Shown here: one piece after another, positions 43,746 through 51,579 of the stretch
Layout: each line of letters begins with the position of its first letter
How positions within the stretch are numbered: the stretch's first letter is position 1
Assembly (NCBI RefSeq): GCF_019145475.1
Contig: NZ_JAHTKI010000012.1
Span: 1 to 64,000 of the forward strand
Direction of reading: 5' to 3'
Source of the DNA: Pseudomonas botevensis
GTDB taxonomy: Bacteria; Pseudomonadota; Gammaproteobacteria; Pseudomonadales; Pseudomonadaceae
Length of the DNA: 64,000 nucleotides
The notes under the pieces: generated by a model
Databases searched by the model: none
What the model was told of the DNA's origin: nothing
The model's input: only the letters and a program-made list of their open reading frames with translations
Made by a program: the position numbers and the translations under genes

Positions 43746-44510
43746 ATGAGCGAAGCAATCAAAAAGCCAGTGGGGCCTGAAGGCATCATCCAGATGCAAG
43801 GCGTCAACAAGTGGTACGGCCAGTTCCACGTTCTGAAAGACATCAACCTCAATGTCAAACAGGGCGAGCGTATCGTGCTGTGCGGCCCGTCGGGCTCCGG
43901 CAAGTCCACGACCATTCGCTGCCTGAATCGTCTGGAAGAGCACCAGCAGGGCCGCATCGTGGTCGACGGCGTAGAGCTGACCAACGACCTCAAGCAGATC
44001 GAAGCGATCCGCCGTGAAGTCGGCATGGTGTTCCAGCACTTCAACCTGTTCCCGCACCTGACCATCCTGCAGAACTGCACGCTGGCGCCGATGTGGGTGC
44101 GCAAGATGCCCAAGCGCAAGGCCGAGGAAATCGCCATGCATTACCTGGAGCGCGTACGCATTCCGGAGCAGGCGCACAAGTTCCCGGGGCAACTGTCCGG
44201 TGGTCAGCAACAACGTGTGGCGATCGCCCGCGCGTTGTGCATGAAGCCGAAAATCATGCTGTTCGACGAACCGACTTCGGCACTCGACCCAGAGATGGTG
44301 AAAGAGGTTCTGGACACCATGATCGGCCTGGCCGAAGACGGCATGACCATGCTCTGCGTAACCCACGAAATGGGCTTCGCCCGCACCGTGGCCAACCGCG
44401 TGATCTTCATGGACAAGGGCGAGATCGTCGAACAGGCGGCGCCGAACGACTTCTTCGACAATCCGCAGAATGATCGGACGAAGTTGTTCCTGAGTCAGAT
44501 TCTGCATTGA
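43746..44510 (+). CDS. aapP: general L-amino acid ABC transporter ATPase AapP
   Basis: AapP powers amino-acid import. It has 254 residues and all the nucleotide-binding motifs: Walker A GPSGSGKSTT near 47, Q-loop FQHFNLFPHLT, signature LSGGQQQRVAIARAL, Walker B IMLFDEPTSALDPE, and the switch histidine in CVTHEMGFA. It closes the aapJQMP operon and is followed by a terminator. Confidence 0.96.
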   Translation: MSEAIKKPVGPEGIIQMQGVNKWYGQFHVLKDINLNVKQGERIVLCGPSGSGKSTTIRCLNRLEEHQQGRIVVDGVELTNDLKQIEAIRREVGMVFQHFNLFPHLTILQNCTLAPMWVRKMPKRKAEEIAMHYLERVRIPEQAHKFPGQLSGGQQQRVAIARALCMKPKIMLFDEPTSALDPEMVKEVLDTMIGLAEDGMTMLCVTHEMGFARTVANRVIFMDKGEIVEQAAPNDFFDNPQNDRTKLFLSQILH

Positions 44511-44530
44511 TGCAGAGGTGATTTCTGAAA

Positions 44531-44562
44531 CAGACCCGGCCTTGTGCCGGGTTTGTTTTTTG
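44531..44562 (+). terminator. rho-independent terminator of aapJQMP
   Basis: ACCCGGC (44534-44540) pairs with GCCGGGT (44546-44552) around CTTGT, followed by TTGTTTTTT. It lies 24 nt after the aapP stop and just before the convergent mqsA end. Confidence 0.88.
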
Positions 44563-44574
44563 CGGGAAACCTGT

Positions 44575-45057
44575 TCAGGAGGCGGGGAGGGTTTCGCGTT
44601 CCGTGTGAACAGTGTCCTTGAACCCCCGCAAGTCCGCGCCTTCCCCCAGCACGCGAGCGTCGGCGAGCAAATGCGGATAACGATCGAGCAGGCGCATCAA
44701 CACCATCAACGCCTTGGGAGGCAACGTTTCACCACGTTCATAGCGTGAAAACGCGTTGTGCCCGCCGCCCGACAGCAGTTGCACTGCGTCTTTCTGAGAT
44801 AGATGGAGTTTGCGGCGAATGCGCTTCATCTCATTGCCGATCATTTGCCTGCCGGCGATGACCAGTTCGTCGCAGGCATCCGAATAACGCTCTGCGCTAC
44901 CTGGGTCGAAGATGACCTCTGCGCAGGCCTGGCACTCCCAACCGGATAAGTCATCGAGCCGCTGCTCCATGCCCTTGACGCTCATGGTTTCGCCGCGACC
45001 CTTGAAGTGCCGCATCCCCTCGGGGGCACCACAGCTGAAACATTGCTTTGTGTTCAT
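44575..45057 (-). CDS. mqsA: antitoxin MqsA, type II toxin-antitoxin
   Basis: MqsA neutralises the MqsR RNase and represses the operon. The protein has 160 residues. The N-terminal zinc domain shows C6-x-x-C9 (CFSC) and C42-x-x-C45 (CQAC). The C-terminal helix-turn-helix reads KLHLSQKDAVQLLSGGGHNA followed by FSRYERGETLPP, where the Asn and Arg match the operator-reading residues of E. coli MqsA. A tail of about 25 residues after LLADAR is absent from the E. coli protein. The start overlaps the mqsR stop as ATGA. Confidence 0.9.
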   Translation of the reverse strand: MNTKQCFSCGAPEGMRHFKGRGETMSVKGMEQRLDDLSGWECQACAEVIFDPGSAERYSDACDELVIAGRQMIGNEMKRIRRKLHLSQKDAVQLLSGGGHNAFSRYERGETLPPKALMVLMRLLDRYPHLLADARVLGEGADLRGFKDTVHTERETLPAS

Positions 45058-45365
45058 GGATTTTTCTCCTTGAAGGAGATCACCGGAGGTTCACTACCTG
45101 TGCAGTAAGTGACCTTGATGTATATCTCCAAATCGTTCCAGGTCGTGTGATAGACGTCTTGCCAGACTCGATGATCGCTGTAGGTGGTCATCGATTTGTA
45201 AAGCATCCGGCTGTTGAGTTCGAAAACGACCTGTTGCATTTCATTGAGGCTCAGACCCAAGTCCCTGCCGGTATTTCGGGCAGTTCGGGTGAACGCTTCT
45301 CTACCCAGTCTCCTGACATCCTCCTTGATCACCGCCAGGTTGTAGTGGGGTGTGTTTTTCTCCAT
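45054..45365 (-). CDS. mqsR: mRNA interferase toxin MqsR
   Basis: MqsR is a RelE-fold RNase that in E. coli cuts mRNA at GCU/GCA. This 103-residue protein starts MEKNTPHYNL, similar to the E. coli MEKRTPH, and keeps YKSMTTYSDHRVWQDVYH with the catalytic lysine, histidine and glutamine. It also keeps IYIKVTY (tyrosine) and the terminal SFKEK (lysine), so it should be active. It is the first gene of the mqsRA pair, with a perfect palindrome directly upstream. Confidence 0.92.
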   Translation of the reverse strand: MEKNTPHYNLAVIKEDVRRLGREAFTRTARNTGRDLGLSLNEMQQVVFELNSRMLYKSMTTYSDHRVWQDVYHTTWNDLEIYIKVTYCTGSEPPVISFKEKNP

Positions 45366-45387
45366 AAAAACCTGAGTCCCGTCCCTG

Positions 45388-45410
45388 AAATTACCCTTAA
45401 AGGGTAATTT
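45388..45410 (-). promoter_or_regulatory. mqsRA operator, perfect 23-bp palindrome
   Basis: The arms AAATTACCCTT (45388-45398) and AAGGGTAATTT (45400-45410) are perfectly complementary around a single base. The site ends 22 nt before the mqsR start. E. coli MqsA binds smaller AACCT/AGGTT palindromes at its promoter, so MqsA autoregulation here is the straightforward reading, with a different half-site (ACCCTT). Confidence 0.8.
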
Positions 45411-45485
45411 TGACCAATCGAAAATCCCGCTCCATTTCCCTCTCTCTGACCGTAGGCGGTTGCCGTCCTACACGGAGCTGACTAA

Positions 45486-45544
45486 CATGTCAGAAAATTC
45501 ATCCCATGATTGGATGAAAGGACGAATCCCATGTCAGAAAATTC
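45486..45544 (+). repeat. 15-bp direct repeat that duplicates a start codon
   Basis: CATGTCAGAAAATTC occurs at 45486-45500 and again at 45530-45544, 44 bp apart. The second copy contains the start of the FadR-type regulator. The first contains an ATG with GGAG upstream, but in a different frame (44 is not a multiple of three). Between them TCATCC (45499-45504) and GGATGA (45512-45517) form a small hairpin just before the AAAGGA ribosome-binding site. Confidence 0.8.
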
Positions 45545-46190
45545 CTTGCTCATTAAGCGGTCACTGGTCGATCAGGCGCTGGACCAGTTGCGCCAGCGCA
45601 TCACCGACGGCACCTGGCAGGTCGGCCAGCGTCTGCCCACCGAACCCGAGCTCTGCGCGGAACTCGGCATCAGCCGCAACACCGTGCGTGAAGCCATGCG
45701 CGTCCTGGCGTTTTCCGGGTTGATCGAAATCCGTCAGGGCGACGGCAGTTATCTGCGCGCGGTGGTCGACCCGATGGACACCCTCAAGGCGCTGTCCCGG
45801 TGCTCGCTGGATCAGGCCCGGGAGACCCGGCACATTCTCGAAGTCGAGGCCATCGGGCTGGCGGCCCTGCGCCGTACCGATGAGGATCTGGTGGCATTGC
45901 GCGAGGCACTCGGGGTCATCGGTTGCCACTACCACGGTGACCTCGACACTTACATCGCCTGCGATCTGGTGTTCCACCGCCGACTGGTGGATGCTGCGCA
46001 CAACCCGACCCTCAGCGAGCTGTATCGCTATTTCTCCAGCATTGTCGGCGCGCAATTGCGCCAGACCCTGAACATCGTCCCGCGCCGTCAGGAAGTGTTC
46101 GACCTGCACGTCGCGCTGCTCGACGCGGTTGAACAACGTGATCCTGAGCGGGCCAAAGCCATATCCAGGCAGTTGATCAATGAACCTTGA
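45531..46190 (+). CDS. GntR-family regulator, FadR/FCD subfamily
   Basis: This 219-residue regulator has a winged helix-turn-helix at residues about 10-75 (GQRLPTEPELCAELGISRNT, then VREAMRVLAFSGLIEIRQGDG). An all-helical FCD effector domain covers about 85-215, with DLVFHRRLVDAAHNPTL, whose histidine is a typical metal ligand. AAAGGA lies eight bases upstream of the chosen ATG. It is immediately followed by a CynX-type transporter gene, which it probably controls; the ligand is likely a small carboxylate but is not deducible. Confidence 0.92.
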   Translation: MSENSLLIKRSLVDQALDQLRQRITDGTWQVGQRLPTEPELCAELGISRNTVREAMRVLAFSGLIEIRQGDGSYLRAVVDPMDTLKALSRCSLDQARETRHILEVEAIGLAALRRTDEDLVALREALGVIGCHYHGDLDTYIACDLVFHRRLVDAAHNPTLSELYRYFSSIVGAQLRQTLNIVPRRQEVFDLHVALLDAVEQRDPERAKAISRQLINEP

Positions 46191-46203
46191 AACCGAGAAG
46201 TCC

Positions 46204-47484
46204 ATGTCCCGCAGTGAGTTGTCCACAGCCGCCAAACACTCGACCGAGATCGAAGAGTTGCTGATCGACGCCGAGGCCAATGATGAGCAGGTGCAGCAGA
46301 GCCATCCGCTGGTGCGCCGTCCCTGGCTATTGCTGTTGGGGTTGATCCTGGTGGCACTGAACTTGCGCCCGGCGCTGTCCAGCATGGCGCCGCTGCTCAG
46401 CGACGTGTCGAAAAGCCTTGGGTTGTCGGCCGCCCAGGCGGGTCTGCTGACCACATTGCCGGTCCTCTGCCTGGGGCTGTTCGCCCCGCTGGCACCGATG
46501 CTGGCGCGGCGCTTCGGCGCCGAGCGAGTCGTGCTGGGAATTCTTTTGACGCTGTCCGGCGGCATTATCCTGCGCAGCAACTTCGGTGAGATCGGTCTGT
46601 TCGCCGGCAGTGTGCTGGGCGGTGCCAGCATCGGCATCATCGGTGTGTTGTTGCCGGGCATCGTCAAACGCGACTTCGCCAAACACGCGGGCACCATGAC
46701 CGGTGTCTATACCATGGCCCTGTGCCTTGGCGCGGCGATGGCGGCGGGTTCGAGCGTGCCGTTGAGCGAGCATTTCGACCACAGTTGGGCGATGGGCCTG
46801 GGCTTCTGGGTGATTCCGGCGCTGGTGGCGGCGCTGTTCTGGCTGCCTCAGGTGGGGCAGAAACACGGCGCGCACAATGTCGCCTATCGGGTGCGCGGGC
46901 TGCTGCGCGATCCGCTGGCCTGGCAGGTGACGTTGTACATGGGGCTGCAGTCGTCGCTGGCCTACATCGTGTTCGGCTGGCTGCCGTCGATCCTGATCGG
47001 GCGCGGGCTGACGCCGACCCAGGCGGGTCTGGTGCTGTCCGGCTCGGTGATCATCCAGCTTGCCAGTTCCCTGGCGGCGCCGTGGCTGGCGACCCGTGGC
47101 AAGGATCAACGCCTGGCGATCGTGGTAGTGATGGCGTTGACCCTGGGTGGTCTGTTCGGCTGCCTCTACGCACCGATCGAAGGGCTGTGGGGCTGGGCGA
47201 TCCTGCTTGGCCTGGGGCAGGGGGGCACGTTCAGTCTGGCGCTGACGCTGATCGTTCTGCGCTCGCGCGACTCTCATGTTGCGGCGAACCTGTCGAGCAT
47301 GTCCCAGGGCTTCGGCTACACCCTAGCTTCGATGGGGCCGTTCGCGGTCGGCGTGGTGCACGACTGGACTGGCGGCTGGAATGCCGTGGGCTGGATCTTC
47401 GGCATCATCGGCTTCGGTGCGATCCTTGCCGGGCTTGGGGCCGGGCGAGCGTTGTATGTGCAGGTGCAGAGCGAAAAGATCTGA
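46204..47484 (+). CDS. CynX/NimT-family MFS transporter
   Basis: This is a major-facilitator protein of about 426 residues with twelve hydrophobic segments. It carries the family string LNLRPALSSMAPLLSDV, which starts helix 1 of CynX/NimT proteins. CynX in E. coli is linked to cyanate, and NimT to 2-nitroimidazole; the substrate here is unknown. I prefer the ATG at 46204, with GAGAAG before it. An ATG at 46180 would overlap the regulator's 3' end by 11 bases. Either way the two genes are coupled. Confidence 0.9.
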   Translation: MSRSELSTAAKHSTEIEELLIDAEANDEQVQQSHPLVRRPWLLLLGLILVALNLRPALSSMAPLLSDVSKSLGLSAAQAGLLTTLPVLCLGLFAPLAPMLARRFGAERVVLGILLTLSGGIILRSNFGEIGLFAGSVLGGASIGIIGVLLPGIVKRDFAKHAGTMTGVYTMALCLGAAMAAGSSVPLSEHFDHSWAMGLGFWVIPALVAALFWLPQVGQKHGAHNVAYRVRGLLRDPLAWQVTLYMGLQSSLAYIVFGWLPSILIGRGLTPTQAGLVLSGSVIIQLASSLAAPWLATRGKDQRLAIVVVMALTLGGLFGCLYAPIEGLWGWAILLGLGQGGTFSLALTLIVLRSRDSHVAANLSSMSQGFGYTLASMGPFAVGVVHDWTGGWNAVGWIFGIIGFGAILAGLGAGRALYVQVQSEKI

Positions 47485-47604
47485 GGCTCGCCAGTTCCAC
47501 CGTTTTAATCCGCACCGCCGCCATTCGAATCACGAATGCCGATAGTGTTTCCGGCGATTGCAGATTATCGTGCTGGCAATCTGTACATTCTTTGGAGATT
47601 GCCC

Positions 47605-48075
47605 ATGAGTGAAGCCCACGCCGCCCTGATTACCCGGTTCTACCAAGCCTTCCAGCGCCTCGATGCCGAGGCGATGGCCGCCTGTTACACCGATGATGTG
47701 GTGTTCAGCGATCCGGCCTTCGGCGAACTGCGGGGCCGTGATGCCGGCGACATGTGGCGCATGCTCACCACCCGTGCCAAGGACTTTTCGCTGACCTTCG
47801 ACAACGTGCGTGCCGACGAGCGCAGCGGCGGCGCCCATTGGGTGGCGACCTATCTGTTCAGCCAGACCGGCAACATCGTGATCAACGACATCCAGGCGCG
47901 TTTCGTCTTCCGCGACGGCAAGATCTGCGAACACCACGACCACTTTGACCTGTGGCGCTGGTCGCGTCAGGCCCTCGGCTTCAAAGGTCTGCTGCTGGGC
48001 TGGACGCCGCTGGTACGCAACGCCGTCCGCGCCCAGGCGTTGAAAGGGCTGAAGGCATTTCAGGCCGGGCGCTGA
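47605..48075 (+). CDS. nuclear transport factor 2-like (SnoaL-type) protein
   Basis: The protein is 156 residues with a cone-shaped NTF2 fold pattern: an opening helix ALITRFYQAFQRLDAEAMAA, YTDDVVFSDPAFGELRGRD, and closing strands CEHHDHFDLWRWSRQAL. The latter carry His and Asp residues in a pocket that in relatives binds or turns over small hydrophobic ligands. A TGGAGA box lies nine bases before the ATG. It may form a short operon with the GIY-YIG gene that follows at 40 nt. Confidence 0.88.
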   Translation: MSEAHAALITRFYQAFQRLDAEAMAACYTDDVVFSDPAFGELRGRDAGDMWRMLTTRAKDFSLTFDNVRADERSGGAHWVATYLFSQTGNIVINDIQARFVFRDGKICEHHDHFDLWRWSRQALGFKGLLLGWTPLVRNAVRAQALKGLKAFQAGR

Positions 48076-48114
48076 TAAGATCGCGGCCTGTTTCCTACAC
48101 GCCCTGACCGTTAC

Positions 48115-48417
48115 GTGACCACCCTCAGCGAAAATCCTGTCGATGCCGACGTCCCGGCGAGCAAGTCCTGGTTCGTCTACCTCGTGCGCGCCGCCAACGG
48201 CTCGCTCTACTGCGGGATCAGCGATGATCCCGTGCGCCGCTTTGCCAAACACCAGAGCGGCAAGGGTGCACGGTTTTTCCTCTCAAGCCCGGCCATGGCA
48301 CTGGTCTACACCGAGCGCTGCCGCGACAAGGGCGATGCGCTGCGTCAGGAGCGGCTGATCAAGAAGTTGAGGAAGAGTGCGAAGGAGTGTCTGGTGGCGG
48401 GGTATCAACCTGACTGA
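48115..48417 (+). CDS. GIY-YIG nuclease-superfamily protein (YhbQ-like)
   Basis: This is a 100-residue protein almost entirely made of a GIY-YIG domain. It has the strands WFVYLVRAANGSLYCGISDD (equivalent of the GIY and YIG blocks), an arginine in DPVRRFAKHQ and a glutamate in the helix RQERLIKKLRK. It belongs to the YhbQ/UPF0213 group, whose members have nuclease activity in some reports. The start codon is GTG and the ribosome-binding site is weak. The protein is cytoplasmic. Confidence 0.9.
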   Translation: MTTLSENPVDADVPASKSWFVYLVRAANGSLYCGISDDPVRRFAKHQSGKGARFFLSSPAMALVYTERCRDKGDALRQERLIKKLRKSAKECLVAGYQPD

Positions 48418-48501
48418 TGGGTTCCCATCAGCCACATCCGTAGGCCGCGATCCAATTGCACGCTAAGCTGCTGATTCACTTTCTGTGCGGCGGAGCCGAG
48501 C

Positions 48502-49437
48502 ATGTCCGAGCTTATTCTTCACCACTACCCAGCCTCTCCATTCGCCGAAAAGGCCCGGCTGCTGTTGGGGTTCAAAGGTTTGTCCTGGCGCTCGGTGAAT
48601 ATCTCGCCGGTGATGCCCAAGCCCGATCTGACGGCCCTGACCGGAGGCTATCGCAAGACCCCGGTGCTGCAGGTCGGTGCCGATATCTATTGCGATACCG
48701 CCTTGATCGCTCGTCGCCTGGAGCAGGAAAAGGCACAGCCGGCGTTCTTCCCGGAAGGTCAGGAAATGATCGCCGCCAGTTTCGCCACCTGGGCGGATTC
48801 GGTGGTGTTTCAGCATGCGGTGAGTCTGGTGTTTCAGCCGGAGTCCGTGGCGGTGCGTTTCGGCAAATTGCCGCCGGAAGCGATCAAAGCCTTCCTGGCC
48901 GACCGCGCGGGGCTGTTCAGCGGTGGCAGCGCGACCCGGCTGTCCGCCGAGCAGGCCAAACATCAATGGCCGACGATCATGGCGCGTCTGGAACAGCAGT
49001 TGCCGCGCGAGCAGGGCGACTTTCTGTTCGGCGATCCGTCGATTGCCGACTTCGCCATGGCCCATCCGCTGTGGTTCCTCAAGGCAACTCATGTGACCGC
49101 GCCATTGGTGGATGCTTATCCGGCGGTGTCGGCTTGGCTGGGGCGCGTGCTGGGCTTCGGGCATGGCGCGGCGAGTGAAATGAGCTCCGAGGAAGCACTG
49201 GAAGTTGCGCGCAATGCCACCCCGGCGGCACTGCCGGATGAGCAGTTTGTCGATCCGAATGGATTCACGGCGGGCCAGCAGGTAGCGATTGCGGCGACGG
49301 ATTACGGCGTTGATCCGGTGGCCGGGGAATTGGTGTTTGCCGGGCGCGAAGAGTTGATCCTGCGCCGCGAGGACGCGCGTGGCGGGGTGGTGCATGTACA
49401 CTTCCCGCGATTCGGCTTCCGCATCGAGGCCCGCTGA
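48502..49437 (+). CDS. glutathione S-transferase family protein with C-terminal extension
   Basis: The first 80 residues form a thioredoxin-like GST N-terminal domain (ILHHYPASPFAEKARLLLGF, then YRKTPVLQVG). Serine at the SPF position probably plays the thiol-contacting role. A helical GST C-terminal domain follows (about 85-225). The last 70 residues are additional to a normal 200-220 residue GST and contain a beta-rich segment, VAIAATDYGVDPVAGELVFA and VVHVHFPRFGF. No neighbouring gene hints at a substrate. Confidence 0.88.
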   Translation: MSELILHHYPASPFAEKARLLLGFKGLSWRSVNISPVMPKPDLTALTGGYRKTPVLQVGADIYCDTALIARRLEQEKAQPAFFPEGQEMIAASFATWADSVVFQHAVSLVFQPESVAVRFGKLPPEAIKAFLADRAGLFSGGSATRLSAEQAKHQWPTIMARLEQQLPREQGDFLFGDPSIADFAMAHPLWFLKATHVTAPLVDAYPAVSAWLGRVLGFGHGAASEMSSEEALEVARNATPAALPDEQFVDPNGFTAGQQVAIAATDYGVDPVAGELVFAGREELILRREDARGGVVHVHFPRFGFRIEAR

Positions 49438-49445
49438 AACTCCAC

Positions 49446-49473
49446 TGTGGGAGCGGGCAAGCCCGCTCCCACA
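49446..49473. repeat. REP palindrome between convergent GST and glutaredoxin genes
   Basis: TGTGGGAGCGGG (49446-49457) and CCCGCTCCCACA (49462-49473) are perfect 12-bp arms around CAAG. The hairpin lies between the two gene ends and probably serves both as a transcript end. Confidence 0.93.
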
Positions 49474-49480
49474 ATGCGTT

Positions 49481-49831
49481 CTATTTCAGGGCGGCGAGTA
49501 TTTCGTCCGGGTCGAACCCGCGAATCAACGTACCGTTGACGTCGATCAGTGGAATCCCGCGCCCGCCCAGCGCTTCATAAGCCTTGCGCGCTTCGGCGTC
49601 CTTCTCGATATCGAACTCCTTGAACGGAATGCCCTTGCTGTCGAGAAAACGCCTGGTCTGCTTGCAGTAGCCGCACCAGTCGGTGGCGTAGAGCGTGACG
49701 CTGGCCTGCGCTCGCGTCTGCTCGGACACCATTTGCGACGGATTGAACACCCGCTCGATCTTGCCCCAGTTCTGATAGACCACGGCCACCAGCAGTACCA
49801 GCAGAACCTTTTTCAGCACATTGCCGAGCAT
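49481..49831 (-). CDS. membrane-anchored glutaredoxin-family protein
   Basis: This 116-residue protein has one N-terminal membrane anchor (VLKKVLLVLLVAVVYQNWG) and a glutaredoxin/NrdH-like domain with the redox centre DWCGYCKQT near residue 52 and the cis-proline segment GRGIPLIDVNG. The orientation of the redox domain is not certain from the sequence. Its ATG overlaps the ndpA stop by one base (TGATG). Confidence 0.9.
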   Translation of the reverse strand: MLGNVLKKVLLVLLVAVVYQNWGKIERVFNPSQMVSEQTRAQASVTLYATDWCGYCKQTRRFLDSKGIPFKEFDIEKDAEARKAYEALGGRGIPLIDVNGTLIRGFDPDEILAALK

Positions 49832-50835
49832 CAGTTGCGGCGCTTCAGCTGATCGGTCAGCGAGGTCGGCAGGCCCTTGATGACCAACGTGCCGGCTTCT
49901 TCGTCGTACTCGATCTTCGAGCCCAGCAGGTGCGCTTCAAAGCTGATCGACAGGCCTTCGGCGCGACCGGTGAAGCGGCGGAACTGGTTGAGCGTGCGCT
50001 TATCCGCCGGAATCTCCGGCGACAGGCCGTAATCCTTGTTGCGGATGTGATCGTAGAAGGCCTTCGGGCGTTCTTCGTCGATCAGTTCCGAGAGTTCCTC
50101 CAGGCCCATCGGCTCGCCGAGTTTGGCCTGGCTGCTGGCGTAGTCGACCAGAGTCTTGGTCTTCTCGCGGGCGGAGTCTTCCGGCAGGTCTTCGCTTTCG
50201 ACGAAGTCGCTGAAGGCCTTGAGCAGGGTACGGGTCTCGCCCGGGCCGTCGACGCCTTCCTGGCAGCCGATGAAGTCGCGGAAATACTCCGAGACCTTTT
50301 TGCCGTTCTTGCCCTTGATGAACGAGATGTACTGCTTGGACTGCTTGTTGTTCTGCCACTCGGAGACGTTGATCCGCGCCGCCAGGTGCAACTGGCCGAG
50401 ATCGAGATGACGCGACGGGGTCACGTCCAATTGATCGGTCACCGCCACGCCTTCGCTGTGGTGCAGCAGGGCGATCGCCAGGTAATCGGTCATGCCTTGC
50501 TGGTAGTGGGCGAAGAGTACGTGGCCGCCCACCGACAGGTTCGATTCTTCCATCAGCTTTTGCAGATGCTCGACCGCCACCCGGCTGAACGCGGTGAAAT
50601 CCTGCGCGCCGTCGAGGTATTCCTTCAGCCAGCCGCTGAACGGAAATGCGCCGGACTCCGGATGAAACAGGCCCCAGGCTTTGCCCTGTTTGGCGTTATA
50701 GCTTTCATTGAGGTCGGCAAGCATGTTCTCGATGGCCGCAGACTCAGCCAGTTCGGAGTCACGGGCGTGCAGAACTGCGGGTGTGCCGTCGGGTTTTTTG
50801 TCGATCAGGTGGACGATGCAATGACGGATCGGCAT
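49831..50835 (-). CDS. ndpA: nucleoid-associated protein YejK/NdpA
   Basis: This is a 334-residue cytoplasmic nucleoid-associated protein of the YejK family, which in E. coli interacts with topoisomerase IV and gyrase. The start MPIRHCIVHLIDKKPDGTP is the family N-terminus, and conserved blocks LHLAARINVSEWQ and ISFIKGKNGKKVSEYFRDFI are present. An earlier in-frame ATG at 50904 would add a non-conserved tail. It is followed by the glutaredoxin gene. Confidence 0.95.
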   Translation of the reverse strand: MPIRHCIVHLIDKKPDGTPAVLHARDSELAESAAIENMLADLNESYNAKQGKAWGLFHPESGAFPFSGWLKEYLDGAQDFTAFSRVAVEHLQKLMEESNLSVGGHVLFAHYQQGMTDYLAIALLHHSEGVAVTDQLDVTPSRHLDLGQLHLAARINVSEWQNNKQSKQYISFIKGKNGKKVSEYFRDFIGCQEGVDGPGETRTLLKAFSDFVESEDLPEDSAREKTKTLVDYASSQAKLGEPMGLEELSELIDEERPKAFYDHIRNKDYGLSPEIPADKRTLNQFRRFTGRAEGLSISFEAHLLGSKIEYDEEAGTLVIKGLPTSLTDQLKRRN

Positions 50836-51231
50836 AGGCTTCTCGGCTGGTGGAAGGGAGGAGGGCAGGCTCCCCCGAAAAAGCGCCCAGTGTACCGCAA
50901 CCATTGGTTTTGGCGCGGGTTGAGGGGCAATTCAGGGTCACGGGTCGGCCCTTATGCATTTATTTACCGATTTAGCGCAATAAACCTGACCATTTGGCTA
51001 GCTAGAGGCGGATATTTCCTTGTCTCTGTGCTAGTTTTGCCCGGTCTTGCGCGAAGTCACCGCGACAAGCATGCATTCAGCTTTTGTCAGGTCGAACCAA
51101 ACCTTGATTTCGGCATCTATAACCCCGACTCGTCGTGGTTATCGCCGAGGGTGCCAGATCCAGAAGATCGGGCTCGATGGCTGACACTGCACTCTGCAAT
51201 CCATATGAATTTGATAGGGAAGGAACACTAC
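50836..51231. other. 396-nt gap, promoter regions of ndpA and the HU gene
   Basis: No gene is seen. It is divergent space: ndpA is read leftward and the HU gene rightward. The part near 50960-51030 is AT-rich (TATGCATTTATTTACC and similar) and probably contains promoters. I could not choose a convincing -35/-10 pair. The long distance to the HU start leaves room for a sizeable leader. Confidence 0.5.
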
Positions 51232-51513
51232 ATGGCTCTTACTAAAGACCAACTGATCGCCGACATCGCTGAAGCTATCGACGCGCCGAAAACCACCGCG
51301 CGCAACGCTCTGGAGCAACTGGGTCAAATCGTTGCCGATCAGCTGGAAAACGGTGCCGAAATCACTCTGCCAGGTATCGGCAAGCTGAAAGTGACCGAGC
51401 GTCCTGCCCGTACCGGCCGTAACCCATCGACTGGCGCTGCCATCGAAATCGCTGCCAAGAAAGTTGTCAAGTTCGTTCCAGCCAAAGCGCTGACCGACGG
51501 CATCAACAAGTAA
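51232..51513 (+). CDS. HU-family DNA-binding protein
   Basis: This is a 93-residue histone-like protein of the HU/IHF family. It starts MALTKDQLIADIAEAIDAP, has the conserved body GAEITLPGIGKLKV and the DNA-binding arm motif RPARTGRNPSTGAAIEI. It is longer at the N-terminus than the alternative HU of E. coli type and resembles the second HU gene (hupN/hupB-like) of pseudomonads. The ATG follows GGGAAGGA. A strong terminator follows. Confidence 0.94.
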   Translation: MALTKDQLIADIAEAIDAPKTTARNALEQLGQIVADQLENGAEITLPGIGKLKVTERPARTGRNPSTGAAIEIAAKKVVKFVPAKALTDGINK

Positions 51514-51522
51514 GACAGCATG

Positions 51523-51561
51523 AAAAACCGTGCACTGGAGCGATCCGGGCACGGTTTTTTT
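51523..51561 (+). terminator. rho-independent terminator of the HU gene
   Basis: AAAACCGTGC (51524-51533) pairs with GCACGGTTTT (51549 onward), with a T-run of seven. It lies ten bases beyond the stop codon. Confidence 0.92.
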
Positions 51562-51579
51562 GTGTCCGCAGAAAAGTGC

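Noticed and set aside
42567..44507. 646-codon minus-strand open frame over aapMP
   Set aside because: Antisense of clear transporter genes; composition typical of a reverse frame.
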